Shown here in pieces: positions 26,670 to 33,458 of a stretch of 33,458 nt of DNA. Origin of the DNA: an uncultured Clostridia bacterium (lineage in GTDB: Bacteria; Bacillota; Clostridia; Oscillospirales; CAG-272); the NCBI GenBank assembly GCA_947588825.1, contig CANPZU010000027.1:1-33458 (forward strand). Reading direction: 5' to 3'. Made by a program: the position numbers and the translations under genes. The notes beneath the pieces were generated by a model. It searched no databases, was not told the DNA's origin, and worked only from the letters and a program-made list of their open reading frames with translations. The first letter of the stretch is position 1. The number at the start of each line of letters is the position of its first letter.

Positions 26670-28412
26670 ATGTATCCGCAGTATCACAATTACGACAAAG
26701 AACCCGAGATACGGGTAAACGGCTTTGACAGCGATGCGTTTTCCGGGTATGAATCTATTATTAAACGTATAAAAGAAGAACTGGACGGGCAAAAAAAGCG
26801 CCTTGTTGTCATGGAATTCTACCCCGGTGTGGATGAAGAGGAGATTGTTTCGGCTTTTTCTCCTTTATTTGACTTTCGCATATGCGCGGAGGAGTGCATG
26901 GTGAGCCGAAAGACGTACGCCGAAAGAATATCAAAGGACCTGACAAAGGACCGAGTTTTTGGCAAAATGAGCCGTGCTCTGCTTGAGGATTTTTATCCGC
27001 CCGAGGGGCGTGCCGCTGTTGCAGAGAGAATAAAAAACATAGATAGCGGCGCGATTTTACTGTACGGTACCGGCGCATCCCTTATTGCAAGGGGCGATAT
27101 TTTAATATATTGTGACATGGCGCGCTGGGAGATACAAAAACGTTTTCGCTCCGGAATGCCAAACTTCCACAGCGATAACGGCGACGCTCCGATTCTCCAA
27201 AAAATCAAGCAGGGATATTTTATAGAATGGCGTATGGCGGACCGCCGCAAGGCGGCGCTGTTTGACACTTTTGACTTTGTCCTTGATACGAACAGAAAAG
27301 GCGAGCCGACAATGATAACGGGAAACGCCTTCCGCGCGGCACTTGTCGCCGCATCTTGCCGTCCTTTCCGACTCGTACCCTACTTTGATCCCGGCGTATG
27401 GGGCGGACAGTGGATGAAGGAAGTCTGTTCTCTTCCAAAAGAAGCTAATAATTATGCTTGGAGCTTTGACGGCGTGCCTGAAGAAAACAGTCTGTACTTT
27501 CGCTTTGGCGATATAAGGATTGAGCTGCCCGCGATGGACCTTGTTCTTTACCTTCCCGTCACCTTGCTCGGACGGCGAGTCTATGACCGCTTTGGTGCGG
27601 AATTTCCCATACGCTTTGATTTTCTTGACACAATGAGCGGTCAGAATCTTTCTTTGCAGGTGCACCCCACTTTGGATTATATATATAGAAACTTCGGTAT
27701 GTACTATACTCAGGATGAAAGCTATTACATTCTTGACTGTGAAGAAGACGCGTGCGTTTATCTCGGACTAAAAACGGGGATCGATAAAGATGAAATGATC
27801 TCATCTCTCAAAGAAGCGCAGCAGGGAGGAACGCCCTTTGACGCAAAAAAGTACATAAACCGTTTTCCTGCCAAAAAACACGATCATTTTTTGATACCCG
27901 CCGGAACCGTCCATTGCTCGGGCGCAAATGCAATGGTGCTTGAAATAAGCGCAACTCCATACATTTTCACATTTAAACTTTGGGACTGGGGCCGTCTTGG
28001 ACTTGACGGACTTCCCCGCCCCATCCACATCGAACACGGCGAGCATGTCATCGATTGGGAACGCGATACCGAGTGGGTAAAGAATAATCTTGTAAATCAG
28101 GCAAAGGTGATCTGCGATAATGATCACAAAATGGAACGCACCGGTCTGCATCCCCTTGAATTTATCGAAACGATAAGACACACCTTTAATGACAGCGTTT
28201 TTCTGAGTACCGACGGCAGCGTCAACGTTCTGAATTTAGTGCAAGGCTCCGAGGCGGAAGTTTTCAGCCCTTCTGACTCGTTTGAACCATTTACCGTGCA
28301 CTACGCCGAAACATTTATCATACCCGCTTCGATTGGGCGATACGGCATCCGCCCGAGTCCCTCGTCAAAGGGCGAGACTTTAATGGCCATTTGCGCGTCG
28401 GTGCGGGCGTAA
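26670..28412 (+). CDS. manA: Class I mannose-6-phosphate isomerase, long form with N-terminal extension
   Basis: 580 residues. The C-terminal ~350 residues are a type I phosphomannose isomerase cupin: VPYFDPGVWGGQWM near 236-249, zinc ligands Q330 and H332 (LSLQVHP), E350 (DESYYIL) and H415 (PAGTVHCSG). The N-terminal ~230 residues (LVVMEFYPGVDEEEI, ILLYGTGASLIARGDILIY, DMARWEIQKRFR) form a separate domain with a kinase-like pattern, an architecture known from other anaerobes. Converts mannose-6-phosphate to fructose-6-phosphate, connecting the mannosidases to glycolysis. ATG start with weak GGCAGG upstream. Zinc binding and activity are inferred. Confidence 0.88.
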   Translation: MYPQYHNYDKEPEIRVNGFDSDAFSGYESIIKRIKEELDGQKKRLVVMEFYPGVDEEEIVSAFSPLFDFRICAEECMVSRKTYAERISKDLTKDRVFGKMSRALLEDFYPPEGRAAVAERIKNIDSGAILLYGTGASLIARGDILIYCDMARWEIQKRFRSGMPNFHSDNGDAPILQKIKQGYFIEWRMADRRKAALFDTFDFVLDTNRKGEPTMITGNAFRAALVAASCRPFRLVPYFDPGVWGGQWMKEVCSLPKEANNYAWSFDGVPEENSLYFRFGDIRIELPAMDLVLYLPVTLLGRRVYDRFGAEFPIRFDFLDTMSGQNLSLQVHPTLDYIYRNFGMYYTQDESYYILDCEEDACVYLGLKTGIDKDEMISSLKEAQQGGTPFDAKKYINRFPAKKHDHFLIPAGTVHCSGANAMVLEISATPYIFTFKLWDWGRLGLDGLPRPIHIEHGEHVIDWERDTEWVKNNLVNQAKVICDNDHKMERTGLHPLEFIETIRHTFNDSVFLSTDGSVNVLNLVQGSEAEVFSPSDSFEPFTVHYAETFIIPASIGRYGIRPSPSSKGETLMAICASVRA

Positions 28413-28509
28413 ATCCGCCTGCAGCAGTTTACTCTGCTTTTGTTAAGTGTGTCTATACAGTTTTGTCTTTGAAAAAAAGATGTATATTTCATGAGGGGAG
28501 ATTGCTTTC

Positions 28510-29115
28510 ATGAGAAAAAACAAAGGTTTTACCCTGTTGGAAATGGTAATAGTAATCGCCGTTATCGCCATTTTGACAGCAATTTTGATCCCGACTTTTT
28601 CAAATATTTTTTCTAAGGCTCGCGAAACCAAAAGAGTGATAGAAGTCACAGACGCCGTAACGAACTATGTTATAGACAACTCCTTTGAGAAATTCGGAGA
28701 GGTCGATCCGAGGTTTATATTTGCGGTGTATAAAGACGACGAGGAGGAGTACTGCTATCACCAAAACAGCGATAAAGAATTTGTAAAGCTTGATATAAAA
28801 CCATATGTTCTGGAATGTATAGAGCCTTTGGAATCGTCAATAAACGAAAACGTCCTGATATACGACTTTTCGCCGACCGATGTTTGTATGCGCGCTTACC
28901 TTCTTTATCTGTACGAACAAAGCGGAAACGGGGAGATTTTCGACCTGTCTATTACGTGTTTTTACGATGGAACAAACGTATATGTACACTCGACCGGCAA
29001 TGATTTTGACGCGCTTGAAGGTATTAGACTCGAGACGATATTAGAAAACGAGCCGAACATTTCAAATCGGTATATCTGCGAAGAGTACGGACTCACTCTG
29101 CTCTTTTTGGGATAA
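28510..29115 (+). CDS. Type IV pilin-like prepilin, orphan
   Basis: 201 residues. Short basic leader MRKNKG, then FTLLEMVIVIAVIAILTAILIP: the prepilin peptidase site (KG/FTLLE) with Glu5 and a hydrophobic helix. The remaining ~150 residues are acidic and unlike a standard pilin head domain. AGGGGAG upstream of the ATG. No pilus ATPase, platform or peptidase gene is nearby, so it relies on genes elsewhere or is a non-pilus pseudopilin. It begins the accessory part of the window. Confidence 0.8.
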   Translation: MRKNKGFTLLEMVIVIAVIAILTAILIPTFSNIFSKARETKRVIEVTDAVTNYVIDNSFEKFGEVDPRFIFAVYKDDEEEYCYHQNSDKEFVKLDIKPYVLECIEPLESSINENVLIYDFSPTDVCMRAYLLYLYEQSGNGEIFDLSITCFYDGTNVYVHSTGNDFDALEGIRLETILENEPNISNRYICEEYGLTLLFLG

Positions 29116-29241
29116 GAATAAATAATGCATTAAGGTTAAATACGCGCGCAAGGGTGATACTTACTCAAAGTCTTGTACCATAATAAATTTTACAAACGCA
29201 GCTGAAAACCAAATCAGTTGCCGGCACAGATCAAAAAGCGG

Positions 29242-29601
29242 GAGGTAATCGTCGGCGCTGTATCGGAAAAACTAAATATATAAAACTATTCAAAAAACTC
29301 TTTTCCCTTCTCTTGAAAATTTATGACGATTATCCTACCATAAGACAGGATTTGATCGGAATGGGATTTTTGAAAGAGCAGGAGAGTTTTATAGAAAGAT
29401 AAAGCAGAAGAAATAATAAAAATATGATAAAAAAACAGCCCCGGAAGATGCTTTGGAAATCATCAACAACACTGGTCGAGGACAAAATCGCCGGAGCGTT
29501 TTATATACATATGGACGGAGATTTAAGGAGAAAAACTTGATTAACCGTCTTAATGGACAGTAGATTTATTCACATTCGAGTGATATAATACTAAATGTCG
29601 G
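29242..29601 (+). repeat. 360-bp module, copy A, with gene remnant and promoter
   Basis: Roughly 93-95% identical by eye to 30157-30517. It contains, in order: a degenerate coding remnant (frame at ~29316-29402 reading IYDDYPTIRQDLIGMGFLK, resembling DUF2087-type regulators), an AT-rich run, a GCCCCGG...CCGGAGC inverted repeat, AAGGAG, and an extended -10 promoter TGATATAAT (29581-29589). It ends 44 bases before the next gene. 29116-29241 holds nothing I can name. Confidence 0.85.
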
Positions 29602-29644
29602 GTAGGTGACTTCCCAGCAAATCTGCATTGGAGAGTGAACAAAA

Positions 29645-29863
29645 ATGAAGAAATTGATATTTGGGTTAGTGTGGCAGATATTGGGCTTTTTGGGAGCAAT
29701 TATAATCCTTTGCGCAGCGGCACCTCATCAATGGGATTATAACGGCATAACAGGTATTGTCGGTAGTTTGTTAGGATTAGAATTGATGATTCCACTTGTC
29801 GTTTGCATAGTTATCTTCATTGTTGGTAGTGTGTTTTGCTACAAAGGAATACGAGAAAAGTAA
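29645..29863 (+). CDS. Small two-helix membrane protein of unknown function
   Basis: 72 residues with two hydrophobic helices (IFGLVWQILGFLGAIIILCAAA and LMIPLVVCIVIFIVGSVFCY) joined by a short polar loop WDYNGITGIVG. No family recognised. GGAGAG lies nine bases upstream of the ATG and the module-A promoter is ~55 bases upstream. A cargo gene of the repeated module; followed directly by palindromes. Confidence 0.7.
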   Translation: MKKLIFGLVWQILGFLGAIIILCAAAPHQWDYNGITGIVGSLLGLELMIPLVVCIVIFIVGSVFCYKGIREK

Positions 29864-29897
29864 ATGAACAATTCAAGTTTGACGAGCTGTTGCAAAA

Positions 29898-30096
29898 CCC
29901 TTTAGAAACTAAAGGGCGCACATATACATAGTCTCTCGACCATGTATATGTGCGCAAGCGCATAAATGCGCGGCGAGGCTTCCTCCCTGACAGCAGAAAG
30001 CCAATCTCCGAGAGGTTTCGTAGCTTCGCTCCGTCAAGGGGGCTACACCCCCTTGCGCCGCTAAAGCGGCTATCCTTGCAGATGCAAAGTATCTGC
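29898..30096. repeat. Cluster of six palindromes
   Basis: Tandem hairpins: CCCTTTAG/CTAAAGGG (29898-29916), a 14-bp GCGCACATATACAT stem (29916-29955), GCGCAT/ATGCGC (29958-29971), CAAGGGGG/CCCCCTTG (30035-30055), GCCGCT/AGCGGC (30057-30070) and GCAGAT/ATCTGC (30078-30096). GC-rich relative to surroundings, with no protein-like frame. Could be a structured RNA, a terminator block or a palindromic repeat element. Confidence 0.75.
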
Positions 30097-30156
30097 GGTG
30101 TACATTGCCAAACAGATAAACCCGCTTCGCGTCTTTACCTGTTCGACAAGTCTGAA

Positions 30157-30517
30157 GAGGTAATCGTCGGCGCTGTATCGGAAAAACTAAATATATAAAA
30201 CTATTCAAAAAGCTCTTTTCACTTCTCTTGAAAATTTATGACGATTATCCTACCATAAAACGGGATTTGATCGGAATGGGATTTTTGAAAGAGCAGGAGG
30301 GTATTATAGAAAGATAAAGCAGAAGAAATAATAAAAATATGATAAAAAAACAGCCCCGGAAAAATGCTTTGAAAATCATCAACAACACTGGACGAGGACA
30401 AAATCGCCGGGGCGTTTTATATACATATGGACGGAGATTTAAGGAGAAAAACTTGATTAACCGTCTTAACGGACAGTAGATTTCTTCACATTCGGGTGGT
30501 ATAATGTTAAATGTCGG
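30157..30517 (+). repeat. 360-bp module, copy B, with gene remnant and promoter
   Basis: Second copy of 29242-29601. Same degenerate DUF2087-like frame (IYDDYPTIKRDLIGMGFLK), same inverted repeat (here perfect, GCCCCGG...CCGGGGC) and the extended -10 promoter TGGTATAAT (30497-30505). It ends 74 bases upstream of the HEXXH gene. Confidence 0.85.
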
Positions 30518-30591
30518 AGATAGTTGCCCAAGAATTTGGCATTTTAATTATTTCTTACTTCCATTGCTGGTTTTGAAAGGAGGTAGACCTT

Positions 30592-31470
30592 ATGGCGTTA
30601 GGAAATCTATCCATAAAAAACAATCCGATGATTTCAGCAATTTATTTTGCTTTATTGCAAAGCGGGTACAACTATTACTCTTTTGAGCGTGACACAAAAG
30701 CAGTAGACAAACTTCAAAGTTTCATCTCATCTGGAAATTGTAAATATCCCTTTTTTTCAGAGACAAGGCAAAACAGTTGTGAAGTTTATCCGTATTGGCC
30801 AAGAGCAGCTATGTTGGAAACCGCTACTTTCTTTATAGATTTGTCTTACGCACGTTTCATCAATTTTGAGGAATACAAAAACATAATTTACTCAGCCAAA
30901 AACATATCTGACGCTGAAAGAAATCAAAAGTTTTGGAAATGGATTTTACAGTTTCCATTGGCTTTGCAACAAGTCATGCAAAGCGATTGTTTCCATCGCT
31001 ATTTGGAATGGGAAAACAGATGGATTGAGGCACAGAATCAGATTTGCAAAAATGAGTTGAAAAGTATTTCAAATATTCTCGATGGTTGCAAGGATAAGTT
31101 TGGATCACCTTTTGAGAGCATACAGATTGTTATCAATCCGATTAAATGTGTGTATTCGTCAGATTATCACAACATTGACGGTGACCTAACAATTTGCTTG
31201 GGCGAGCTTAGAGAGGACTCGATTATACACGAGTTTACTCATCACATCGTACACCCGGCAATCGAAAAACGAAAAGATGATATTCTGCGTTGTTCCCTCG
31301 AAAGACTTGATGTTGATGTCTCATATTTTTTGGATAGAGATGACGAGGGAAAATTGAATGCTTTTGAAGAACATATGGTGCGTCAACTTACGGCTAAAAT
31401 AGTGAGCGGAGACATTCCAGAAAATATAAATATCTTTTTCGATTGTGAGATGAGAGAATTAGTGGAATAA
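30592..31470 (+). CDS. HEXXH-motif putative metallopeptidase, function unknown
   Basis: 292 residues, no signal peptide. The only clear motif is H213-E-F-T-H217 (HEXXH zinc-peptidase signature) in DSIIHEFTHHIVHP, with a downstream FEEHM (E259/E260) that could give the third ligand as in gluzincins. Upstream VINPIKCVYSSDYH precedes the metal site. The N-terminal 150 residues are helical with several Trp/Tyr/Phe. DUF4932-like proteins share this layout but I cannot assign it. GAAAGGAGG precedes the ATG, chosen over an open frame at 30504. Lower GC than the chromosome; cargo of module B. Confidence 0.7.
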   Translation: MALGNLSIKNNPMISAIYFALLQSGYNYYSFERDTKAVDKLQSFISSGNCKYPFFSETRQNSCEVYPYWPRAAMLETATFFIDLSYARFINFEEYKNIIYSAKNISDAERNQKFWKWILQFPLALQQVMQSDCFHRYLEWENRWIEAQNQICKNELKSISNILDGCKDKFGSPFESIQIVINPIKCVYSSDYHNIDGDLTICLGELREDSIIHEFTHHIVHPAIEKRKDDILRCSLERLDVDVSYFLDRDDEGKLNAFEEHMVRQLTAKIVSGDIPENINIFFDCEMRELVE

Positions 31471-31482
31471 GGCTTGTGGAAA

Positions 31483-31503
31483 GGGGCTGTAAAAAAAACA
31501 GCC
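31483..31503 (+). repeat. Inverted-repeat end (left) of a small palindromic element
   Basis: GGGGCTGT-A8-CAGCC pairs in inverted orientation with 32416-32436. It is also a self-hairpin GGCTGT/ACAGCC. It starts 12 bases after the HEXXH stop. Confidence 0.75.
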
Positions 31504-31505
31504 GA

Positions 31506-32369
31506 ATCGGGTAGGAGGCTGCTCATTAGTTGAGTAGCCGACCTCTCACACCACCGTGCGTACGGTTCCGTACACGGCGGTTCAATCATATTAAGTGCAT
31601 AGACTTGTATGCTTCGGATATATCATAATATCCGCGGTGTGCAAGTCTTTCGTTTGTAATAGTGTGGTTTAATATTCCGCTTCCTGCAACAGCCCAATAT
31701 CCTTTCCGAGTGTTTCCGTTTCGGTAAGCCTGCCACTCGGGCATTCCTAATTTCTTTAGGTTTTCTACCCTTGTTTTCGGCTTCTTCCACTGCTTCCAGA
31801 TATACATTCGTATTCTTCTGCGCAGCCACCCATTCCAATCTTCCATTGTGCTTTTCATTTCCGCTATTCCATAGTAATTCAGCCAGCCTTGCATATCCCT
31901 TTGCAGGTAGCCACCGCTTTCGGTGTATTCTGTTTTCATCATACCACCCCCTTCGGCTGTTTACTAAAGACTTATGATTGTTCAGCCCTTCCCAAGTTTT
32001 CCTTGGTACTATGGCTTCGGCTGACTTCTTGCAGTTCGTTGTTACTACGTAGAAACCTTTTCTCCGTCTGCAAGACCTCCTCGGGTAAGCATTACCACCT
32101 TCACCTCGTATATCTGCTACATTTACACCTTGAAATTCGGGCAGTATTGGACTTCGTTTTGATTTGGAAACTCGTCCGTTTCAAGTATGCCTTTTATGTA
32201 GTTTCTGTTCGTCAGACCGAGGTTTTGCCCATCGGGTACTTTTCATCCCTCTATCCGGCTTCCTTCAGACTCCACCTCACGATGGACGCCCTTGCCTTCG
32301 GCTAACAGTTCCTACTGCCATGTCTGTAGTGGACTTTCACCACCAAGTTGTAATGCATGCCGAGCACAC
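31506..32369 (-). mobile_element. Short group IIC-like intron with deleted reverse transcriptase
   Basis: Minus strand. Starts with GTGTG (32369-32365), the group II 5' consensus, directly after a terminator hairpin, the usual target of class C introns. The 3' end carries a domain V with a long ACCGCCGTG...CACGGTGGT stem followed by GTGTGAGAGG, a domain VI with the bulged branch-point region (CTCAACTAATGAG) and the end CTACCCGAT. Total 864 bases, against about 1.8-2.4 kb for intact class C introns. The internal frame keeps only a few N-terminal residues and the maturase tail, so the RT core was lost by internal deletion. Splicing would need another intron's protein in trans. Confidence 0.82.
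31586..31942 (-). pseudogene. Intron-encoded protein remnant: N-terminal tip fused to maturase domain
   Basis: 118 residues. MMKTEYTESG from the original start region is joined to a C-terminal maturase/GIIM domain: QGWLNYYGIAEMKSTM, WLRRRIRMYIWKQWKKPKTR and LKKLGMPEWQAYRNGNTRKG, all typical. All RT blocks, including YADD, are missing, yet the fusion is in frame, so a short maturase-only protein could be made. ATG pair with AGGGGG upstream. Confidence 0.85.
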
Positions 32370-32415
32370 AAAAACATCCGAGATTCACTTCCTTCAGTGA
32401 ACCACGGATGTTTTT
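32370..32415 (-). terminator. Terminator-like hairpin used as the intron target
   Basis: AAAAACATCCG (32370-32380) pairs with CGGATGTTTTT (32405-32415); the inside pairs further (TTCACT/AGTGAA). On the minus strand the stem ends in a T run at the exact intron insertion point. Confidence 0.8.
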
Positions 32416-32436
32416 GGCCTGTTTTTTTACAGCCCC
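32416..32436 (-). repeat. Inverted-repeat end (right) of the palindromic element
   Basis: Reverse complement is GGGGCTGT-A7-CAGGCC, matching 31483-31503 apart from one A and one base. Without the intron the two ends would bracket only ~90 bases containing the hairpin. Confidence 0.75.
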
Positions 32437-32444
32437 TATTGGTA

Positions 32445-32786
32445 TCATACAATCCTTTCAAATTCGCGCCGTACAATATTTTTGTATGTTCTCCCTAACG
32501 GAATGGTCTTTCCGCTTTTCAGAATGATTTTTGCGGAAGTAATTTTAGCTGTTTTCGCCGGATTAACAATATAGCCTTTATGACATCGCACAAATCCATA
32601 TTTCTCGAATATTGATTGCAAATGCTTTAATCGCTTAGCGCATATTATCTCACGGTCATATGTGCAAATTCTACATAGCCATCCATCAGCTTCTATATAT
32701 TCGATGTCAGATATATTAACAAGCCGTTCGTACTGCTTATAAACAAAACTGACAATTTCATTTTGCTCAGACATACCCGTAATCAT
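32445..32786 (-). CDS. Stand-alone LytTR DNA-binding protein
   Basis: 113 residues, nearly all a LytTR domain: DIEYIEADGWLCRICTYDREI, HLQSIFEKYGFVRCHKGYIVNPAKTAKI and GKTIPLGRTYKNIVRREF. No receiver domain. Such small LytTR regulators often precede a DUF3021 membrane partner; here the palindromic element and intron follow instead, so the partner may have been lost. The start overlaps the preceding stop (ATGA), so it is coupled to the truncated methyltransferase frame; an inner ATG at 32774 is possible. Confidence 0.82.
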   Translation of the reverse strand: MITGMSEQNEIVSFVYKQYERLVNISDIEYIEADGWLCRICTYDREIICAKRLKHLQSIFEKYGFVRCHKGYIVNPAKTAKITSAKIILKSGKTIPLGRTYKNIVRREFERIV

Positions 32787-33244
32787 ATGCGTTCGAGAAC
32801 AAAAAATCCCCAGCCTTCATACTGTCGGCGGTATTGAAAATACATATTATACCACTTATCAAGCCAATCCTTGTCATTTTGACTTTCGGGATTTTTTCTT
32901 ATTCTCTCGATGGTTCGCCGCGCGTCCCAAGAAATATATCTTTCCCAGTCAGCGTCAGTGCCGGTGGAAAAGTAAGAAATGTACCAGCCTCTTGCCGAAA
33001 TGATTTTATACAGTTCATTTAAAGTATAGAGTGTTCCCTCAAAATCTATCAGTTCGCGAGGCGCCGGCGTAGTGTTTAAAAAGCACTCCGCTATAATCAA
33101 CCTTCCCGTCGGCTTTACAAATTTTTCAAGCATTGATATATGACCGTCAATACCGCCGAATAACCCACCAACGCCGCTCACCTTACAACGGACATTTTTT
33201 CGCCGTTTTTTAAGTACCGTGAGAAAAAAATTTGCTCCCGACAC
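32783..33244 (-). pseudogene. 5'-truncated SAM-dependent methyltransferase
   Basis: The frame of 153 codons matches only the C-terminal half of class I methyltransferases of the 'FGGxxGxxxxLxxxxxPxGRLIIAE' type (GLFGGIDGHISMLEKFVKPTGRLII from ~27), with tail FSTGTDADWERYISWD and QYEGWGFFVLERI. The SAM-binding N-terminal half (GxGxG) is missing; the first ~17 residues are read from DNA that holds a terminator T tract. So the gene has been cut at its 5' end and joined to other DNA. Product unlikely to bind SAM. Confidence 0.75.
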
Positions 33245-33260
33245 GACATTTCGGGAGCAA
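33222..33260 (-). terminator. Rho-independent terminator at the truncation junction
   Basis: Stem 33232-33241 with 33251-33260 (core TTGCTCCCGA), 9-base loop; on the minus strand it is followed by seven T. It would stop transcription entering the truncated methyltransferase from the right. Confidence 0.88.
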
Positions 33261-33458
33261 GATTATTGGTGTATTGAGAACAGCAAGCACAGCCGTTGTT
33301 GCCACACACGGCGAAAATGTTTGTCACGGGTCATGCCGTGAAGAAGCATTTTAGGTTTTTGGAAAGCCCCAAACCCTTTTAACTATTCGGTCGTCGTTAG
33401 AATCGTAAAACATATCAGATTTTCCTGTTGAGTATAATGTAACTTTTTTGTGAAAGTA
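33261..33458. other. No gene recognised at the window edge
   Basis: On the minus strand a short open stretch (MFYDSNDDRIVKRVWGFPK, near 33360-33411) ends at a stop. It may be the tail or a decayed piece of another gene. Nothing else can be supported. Confidence 0.4.

Noticed and set aside
26670-28412. Novel kinase-isomerase fusion
   Set aside because: The long N-terminal domain is a known arrangement in mannose-6-phosphate isomerases of anaerobes, so not new.
30504-30686. 60-codon frame overlapping the module B promoter and the HEXXH start
   Set aside because: No ribosome site and out of frame with the well-supported gene at 30592.
31771-32498. Several plus-strand frames over the intron
   Set aside because: They are antisense to the ribozyme and maturase remnant and lack ribosome sites.

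Overview
The window looks like the chromosome of an anaerobic, spore-forming Clostridia-type Bacillota (Firmicutes), probably a gut organism. The main support is a complete eight-gene spoIIIA operon. Strong AGGAGG-type ribosome sites, consensus sigma-A promoters and anaerobe-style carbohydrate genes (cysteine-type sulfatase, GH125, GH38) agree with this. No species can be named from sequence alone.

Layout. 1-3230 is the right end of an integrated conjugative-type element, visibly GC-richer than what follows: a sigma-70-like regulator cut by the window edge, a 570-bp gene-free stretch, a MazF-like protein with a zinc-ribbon tail, an excisionase-type HTH protein and a tyrosine integrase. The element abuts tRNA-Leu(CAA). 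Between that tRNA and its promoter lie two more copies of the tRNA 5' half in a 191-192 bp direct repeat array. 3630-10313 is core chromosome: tRNA-Arg(CCG), two lipoproteins (one trigger-factor/FKBP-like), a DnaQ-type exonuclease with a BRCT-like tail, class II fructose-bisphosphate aldolase, a sulfatase, and an ECF-type S component overlapping a DUF4430-like lipoprotein. 10462-16715 holds a GH125 alpha-mannosidase, a MacB-like ABC exporter pair and guaB. 17116-21828 is spoIIIAA-AH on the minus strand. 22034-28412 holds ogt, a NimA-like flavoprotein, and a mannoside cluster (GH38 alpha-mannosidase and ROK kinase, divergent from a mannose-6-phosphate isomerase). With GH125 and the aldolase this makes a plausible route from alpha-mannosides to fructose-6-phosphate and glycolysis.

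From about 28.5 kb to the end the sequence becomes accessory and mosaic: an orphan type IV pilin-like protein; two copies of a 360-bp module ending in an extended -10 promoter, each driving a different gene (a 72-aa membrane protein and a 292-aa HEXXH protein); a cluster of six palindromes; a short group IIC-like intron whose reverse-transcriptase core has been deleted, inserted behind a terminator hairpin inside a small palindromic element; a stand-alone LytTR protein; and a methyltransferase that has lost its SAM-binding half behind a terminator.

The strongest leads are the tRNA-Leu repeat array, the duplicated promoter modules and the nested palindrome plus RT-less intron. No complete, clearly new defence or biosynthetic system is visible.
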